From Gnetum montanum (taxonomy: Eukaryota; Streptophyta; Gnetopsida; Gnetales; Gnetaceae): DNA of 62,000 nucleotides. This document shows positions 57,906-62,000 of the stretch, in pieces. The position numbers were made by a program, and so were the translations under genes. Every line of letters begins with the position of its first letter. Positions within the stretch are counted from its first letter, which is position 1. The stretch lies in contig MNCI01012718.1 of the NCBI GenBank assembly GCA_015680685.1, positions 1,115,883-1,177,882 of the forward strand, given 5' to 3'. Under the pieces are notes generated by a model. That model did no database searches. It saw nothing but the letters and a program-made list of their open reading frames with translations, and was not told the origin of the DNA.

Positions 57906-60747
57906 TTACGATGGTTCTGATGGGCCTTCACTAGCTTTTGGTGCACATGTCAGTTGAGGTGTTGATGATGGTTGTCTTGCAACTACTGCAACTTTCAAAG
58001 GTAATCGAAAAACCTCCAACAACATCATCATCTTCTCCTCTTTACTTCTAGGATCATTCACCATCTAGGAAGCTTCACCAATGTGTGCTGGAATGGAAAC
58101 ATCCCAAGGACATGGAAGTGCAAGGAAGAGTTCCTTCAAATTGACAAACCAGGCAGCAAACTATTTTCATTCAATATCAAATGCTCAGATTGATATTTGC
58201 AACTACTGGTAGTCATTCATTCATCGAGCCAAGTTCTCTACAACTGCGCGTTGTCCTTCAAAATGGGTGCAAAGAACTTCAATTTTTGTGTTGGCTATTT
58301 CTAACTTTTTCTTTGTCTCTTTATGTTCTTGGAACTTGCACTCGTATAAAGAATACAAGGTGGCCACTTGTTTCTCAAGGTTTGACTGTGGCCTTTTAGC
58401 TGTTAGCATAGCCAGGTTTACATAATAGAGAATGGCTAACTCCATGTATTCTATCATCTCTTCAATCTGCAGCTCTTTGAGATGAATCTCAGCCTAGTTG
58501 TAGGCATTCAATCCATTGAATATGGGTTGCCACACCTCACCTCCTTTCCTAAGCTGTTGGAGTGCTTGGTTCATTTTAGGCTTTGCAACTTAAATTTCTT
58601 TTTCATTAACTTCCTTCAGTAATCCCACTTGGTCCTTATAATGATTTTTTACTCGTTCAAACTTAAGGGCCTCATTTTTCCAAGTAGCGATTTCAATAGC
58701 TGATTTTTTTCATAAGGCTCGAACTTCTTCTATGGACAGATTATGATTTTCAGCCGCTAATCTCCTTACATTAGTGTTTACCTTGGCTAGCTCCTCCTAC
58801 TATTGATGGATAAAATTCTTTATGTATTGATTTTCATCACTAACATTGTGTAGGCGATAAGCCTCTACGGTCAACTTGACATTCTCTTAGCGAACCTTTG
58901 CCAAGTCCTTGTTCAGATGATAAGAATGAGCGTCTGTTAAGAACTTGTCAAAGATTGCCGACTCTCGCTTGTTCTCAACCATTTGAAGTTTGGTTTAAAG
59001 CTGTTGAAAAGCTTCATCCCTGGTGAGTTTGTGATTGAGGAGAGCTGGATCAACAAGTTGAGCCCTCAGTTGGGTAACTTCCATAGCTAAACGTTGATAA
59101 TTTGCCTAGGCTACGTCAAGTTGCCCCTCCAAGATGAGGCACTTGCCCCTTGCTGAGAGCAGCTCCAACTAAGTGGTAGTGATGTTGTCCAAAAGATCAA
59201 AAACATCTGGAAGGGGTTGCCCAGTTCCCACCAGTTGGTCCAACAATTCTTCATGTTGGGCTTTGTTGATACTACTATGTTGATTTCTTGCGGATGTCTG
59301 TACATCTCCAAGTCCATGTACATCTGGTATAAGCACCGTAAGTGCATTAAGAGCCATAGTGATTATGTCAACAACCACTTCTACCACAACCTCTTGTCCC
59401 TGGTGTTGCATTACCAGGAAAATTTCCTCCTCTCCATTCTCCAAGCACATTAAGAAAGTAGCGGCATTTGCTGAAATTTTAGGAAATAGTTGTTAGGTGG
59501 ATACCATTACTTCTTGGACACTGGGGTCCATTCTTGTAGGCACTTATGTTCATGTGGAAGAAAACATCGACCCTCCTCTCTCTAGCAGACTTACAGATGG
59601 AGCCACTTGTTCAAGATGGCTCATTGTAAGGTGGTACACCGAAGGGCCTTCTCCGTCACTAGTTCCTACTAATTGCTCTTGGTAGTTCAAGAGCGATTGT
59701 TGGATCTTGCGTATGTGTTCTATGATCATGTTTGAGCTCGACTTTGTTGTTTGTGTTAGCGGTGGAGGTGGTTACTACTCTTTCCTTATCTGCATTGTGG
59801 CAGGAGTCTTGTCTTTCATCATTTCATGTCATGAGGTAATTGGGGCATGATGAAGTGTATCATTAGCATAGCATGCTATCCCTACCCGTTTGCACAACTT
59901 CCTGATTAGGTAGGGAAATGGTAGAGCTTGCCTTCCACATTCATTTTTAGCAAATATTTTTTCAATTTCAAGGAAAAGTAACTGTGGAAGGTTAATGGGG
60001 AACTTTTCACTTAGATCAACACATGCACGAGCAGAGAAGGTAGTGATCTTATTGTGTCTTACCATTGGATTCAAGTGGTAAGATGCAATTTTTGAGTAGA
60101 CTCTCTTTACAATGGTTAGTGTGCCAAACTCCTTACTTTCTACCCCATAGCACTGTCTGATCCACTCCCCTTTCACCTCAGGGTCTGCTTGTTTTGGAAT
60201 CTCTACCACATCAGCTCTAGTCTTAGGCAACCCAAGAGCTTGCACGATTGCTTCTGTAGAGTAAGATACATGAATTTCCTTGATTCTTACTCTGGACCCC
60301 GGTTGCCAATTCGTCCAGAAGAGATAAGTTTCTCCTAGGTACCATTCACCACTGAAGGTGATGATTGGCCACATAGCAGAATTTTATAGTTTGGTTTTCA
60401 CTTCTTCTGGTGCATTTTCTAGAAATGGTCCAAAGTTTAACTCCTAGAGGACAGTTCGTTGCAGCTCCCTTGGCTTAATAGCATTAATAAAGGCTTGGGT
60501 CAGGGTGACCTCAAGCCGTGGCACTACCACTGGAGTCTCATCCCTTTGCGATTGTTTACTAGGGATGTCTTCTTCGAGAATCTAACGAATAGATTCCACA
60601 TCAGATCCTTCACAAAGAGGGCCAGTTGAATGTGAGCCCTCCTCATGTTCTTGAGATCATGTGCTCCCGTCCTCTTCCCGTTCTAGGTTGTTTGTCCCTT
60701 GGTTTGGATGGTCCTTCTCCCCTTAGATGCCTTGGTTTAGGTGCCAT
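57906..60747 (-). pseudogene. E4 3' ORF in env position, partly intact
   Basis: About 947 codons from ATGGCACC at 60,747 to TAA at 57,906-57,908 (ends EGPSEPS). 59,829-60,374 is open for 181 codons and carries the N-terminal domain: TFSGEWYLGETYLFWTNWQP, RIKEIHVSYSTEAIVQALGL, VYSKIASYHLNPM, TTFSARACVDLSEKFPINLP and FPYLIRKLCKRVGIACY. From memory this order resembles the 'putative plant transposon protein' domain found in many plant genomes. The C-terminal two thirds is charged and Leu-rich (58,221-58,457: YVNLAMLTAKRPQSNLEKQV, ETKKKLEIANTKIEVLCTHF), likely coiled coil. There is no hydrophobic span long enough for a membrane anchor. Start and end were set by comparison with E3. Function is unknown. 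Confidence 0.72.
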
Positions 60748-60811
60748 CTACAGTCACAACATAACCATGAATTAAAATGTATATAAGTTGCTCAAAATGG
60801 AAATAATACAC
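60748..60811 (-). promoter_or_regulatory. Conserved intron-like segment and acceptor before the 3' ORF (E4)
   Basis: GAGAAG|GTGTATT to GTGACTGTAG on the minus strand, 64 bp, with ATGGCACC starting at the next base. Confidence 0.5.
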
Positions 60812-62000
60812 CTTCTCATTTTGGCCAAGCTATGACACTGGCATGTGCATCTTGTTAGGTTTTCCGAAGTGTAGTTGAGGGGTTAGAAAAAACAATAAAA
60901 CATAATGAGTTGTAATTTATAGTTTTTTTGTTGTTTTTGTTTTTTCTTGTCTGTCCCCTAAGAGGTGTTAAGTCTTTGATAATCATAATAATTATAGACC
61001 TCACCCCCCTCCCCCACATGATGTAGAGCATACCTTTAATAGCAAAAGGGTGAAAGAATGGTTGGATTGGGACACACGGTAGAAATGGTATGTGCTCGGT
61101 AAGAAGACTTGATGGAGAAAAATAGAAAAACTCCTTTTTTTGTGTGAACAAATGGACAATTTTTAAAGGCACAACATGGGTATATATAGTATTTTTGTTA
61201 TGCATCGATGAGGCTGCGTAAACGCAAAGGGATGCGTATACGGGGCCCAGTTGACGTAGTTATTCAACTTAGTTGACCTACGTTGACCGATGTAGTAAGA
61301 GCCCAAATATTTGGATTGGAACACAAAGTTGGGGTGATTTAAAAACTTACAGACTAGAGAACATCTGATAGAAAGAGGAAGAAAGATTGTCATCAAAAGA
61401 AGAGTCAAAGGTAGGAGAATGTCATAAGATGGAACTTTGCAGGTGAAGAGCCATGCAATGGGTAGAATGGAGATGATCAACGAATTATACCTAAGGGGAA
61501 GGACATTAACAATTGTGACCAAAGGATATGCAAGTGGGTCCTCCCCATAGAAAGCATTAGTCTTAGTTGCCCTTGCACATCATCAACATAGGAGTCCATG
61601 GTCCCGATAGTTAACTAATGGCTACTGCAAGTTAATACTCACACCATGAGAACCAGCTGAAGAATTTATGAGTTCAAGTAAGGCACGACAGAAAATCAAA
61701 ACATAAAATCGGTAGTGAGGTGAGTCATAGGAAGTAATTGATGAAGAGAAAGGAGTGTGAAATGGAATTCCTAATGTTTGTCACATGAAATCCCTTGTGA
61801 AGTGTGTGATTAAGTGACTCCATAGAAGCCATCCTCAATTCAGACCCAAAACCAACCACGCTCAGTGACATCGTAGCAACATTCAAAGACTTAGTCCATT
61901 CCCTTGAGGCACAAGAATGCTCACACAAAAACTACCATTCCAACATGAGTGAGATAGAGGAAGTGAAAAAGGACTGTAGTTAGAGGGGACAAAAGAAGTC
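60812..62000 (-). other. E4 inter-ORF non-coding region, cut by window end
   Basis: Reverse counterpart of E3 50,900-51,980: the tail near 61,780-61,880 (acatgaaatcccttgtgaag, agtgacttcaca-type) and 61,540-61,560 (gggtcctcccc) match landmarks in all four elements. No coding sequence. Confidence 0.65.

Larger units (their letters stand above)
56755..62000 (-). mobile_element. E4: minus-strand Athila-like element with the extra 3' ORF, running off the window
   Basis: Only its 3' end is present: 3' LTR (56,755-57,650), polypurine tract (complement of tacacccatg, 57,651-57,660), 3' ORF (57,906-60,747) and the non-coding region up to the window edge, which matches E3 50,900-52,040 in reverse. Gag and pol should lie beyond 62,000. 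The host side of the target site is 56,750-56,754 (ATCTT), inside the helicase relic. E3 and E4 point toward each other, tail to tail. Confidence 0.9.

Noticed and set aside
43311-62000. E3 and E4 as one large inverted-repeat structure
   Set aside because: They are separate elements in opposite orientation with distinct LTR subfamilies; E3 has its own exact target duplication.
1-62000. CRISPR array, prophage or bacterial operon structure
   Set aside because: Spaced identical repeats, ribosome binding sites and dense gene packing are all absent; introns and LTR elements mark plant nuclear DNA.

Overview
This is plant nuclear DNA, almost certainly from a flowering plant with a repeat-rich genome. 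The evidence is AT-rich intergenic sequence, GT-AG introns, plant gene remnants (an NEMF/Rqc2-type gene and a BRX-domain PRAF-type gene) and stacked plant LTR retrotransposons. Several LTR primer sites match the 3' end of plant tRNA-Asp, as in the Athila group of Ty3/Gypsy; one matches initiator tRNA-Met, as is usual for Ty1/Copia. I cannot name the species. I see no intact host gene: every coding region is broken or belongs to a mobile element.

1-22,762 is a gene graveyard. It starts with a truncated minus-strand LTR (1-347). AT-rich sequence follows, with a small retroposon-like insert bounded by 21-bp repeats and a minus-strand SINE candidate. Next comes a two-exon relic of a BRX-domain gene (4,675-5,352, minus). 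Two copies of a ~1.3-kb repeat (about 5,565 and 10,383) flank a stray duplicate of the 3' part of an NEMF-like gene (8,480-9,565). The main NEMF/Rqc2-like pseudogene (12,033-21,094, plus) keeps its introns. It lacks its first exon and the whole NFACT-R region, and carries several stops and frameshifts.

22,763-62,000 is a nest of LTR elements. E1 (22,763-29,579, target duplication GTAGC) is a non-autonomous Athila-like element with a nearly open gag-protease frame and no RT, RNase H or integrase. E2 (30,411-42,503, GTAGT) is an older gag-only relative, interrupted inside its primer-binding site by a minus-strand Copia element (31,291-37,030). E3 (43,311-56,020, AATGT) is a decayed full-length element with gag, protease, RT, RNase H, integrase and a long extra 3' ORF in the env position. 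E4 (56,755 to beyond the window, minus) shows its 3' LTR and the same extra ORF.

The DNA between E2, E3 and E4 is one decayed minus-strand PIF1/Helitron-type helicase gene. Walker A lies at about 56.2 kb, Walker B at about 43.28 kb and the C-terminal motifs at 30.3-30.4 kb. Removing E2 and E3 with one copy of each target duplication joins the reading frame exactly. The least described feature is the 3' ORF of E3 and E4, a globular N-terminal domain followed by a probable coiled coil. Its ATG directly follows a splice-acceptor-like AG that is also kept at the matching place in E1 and E2, which have lost the ORF.
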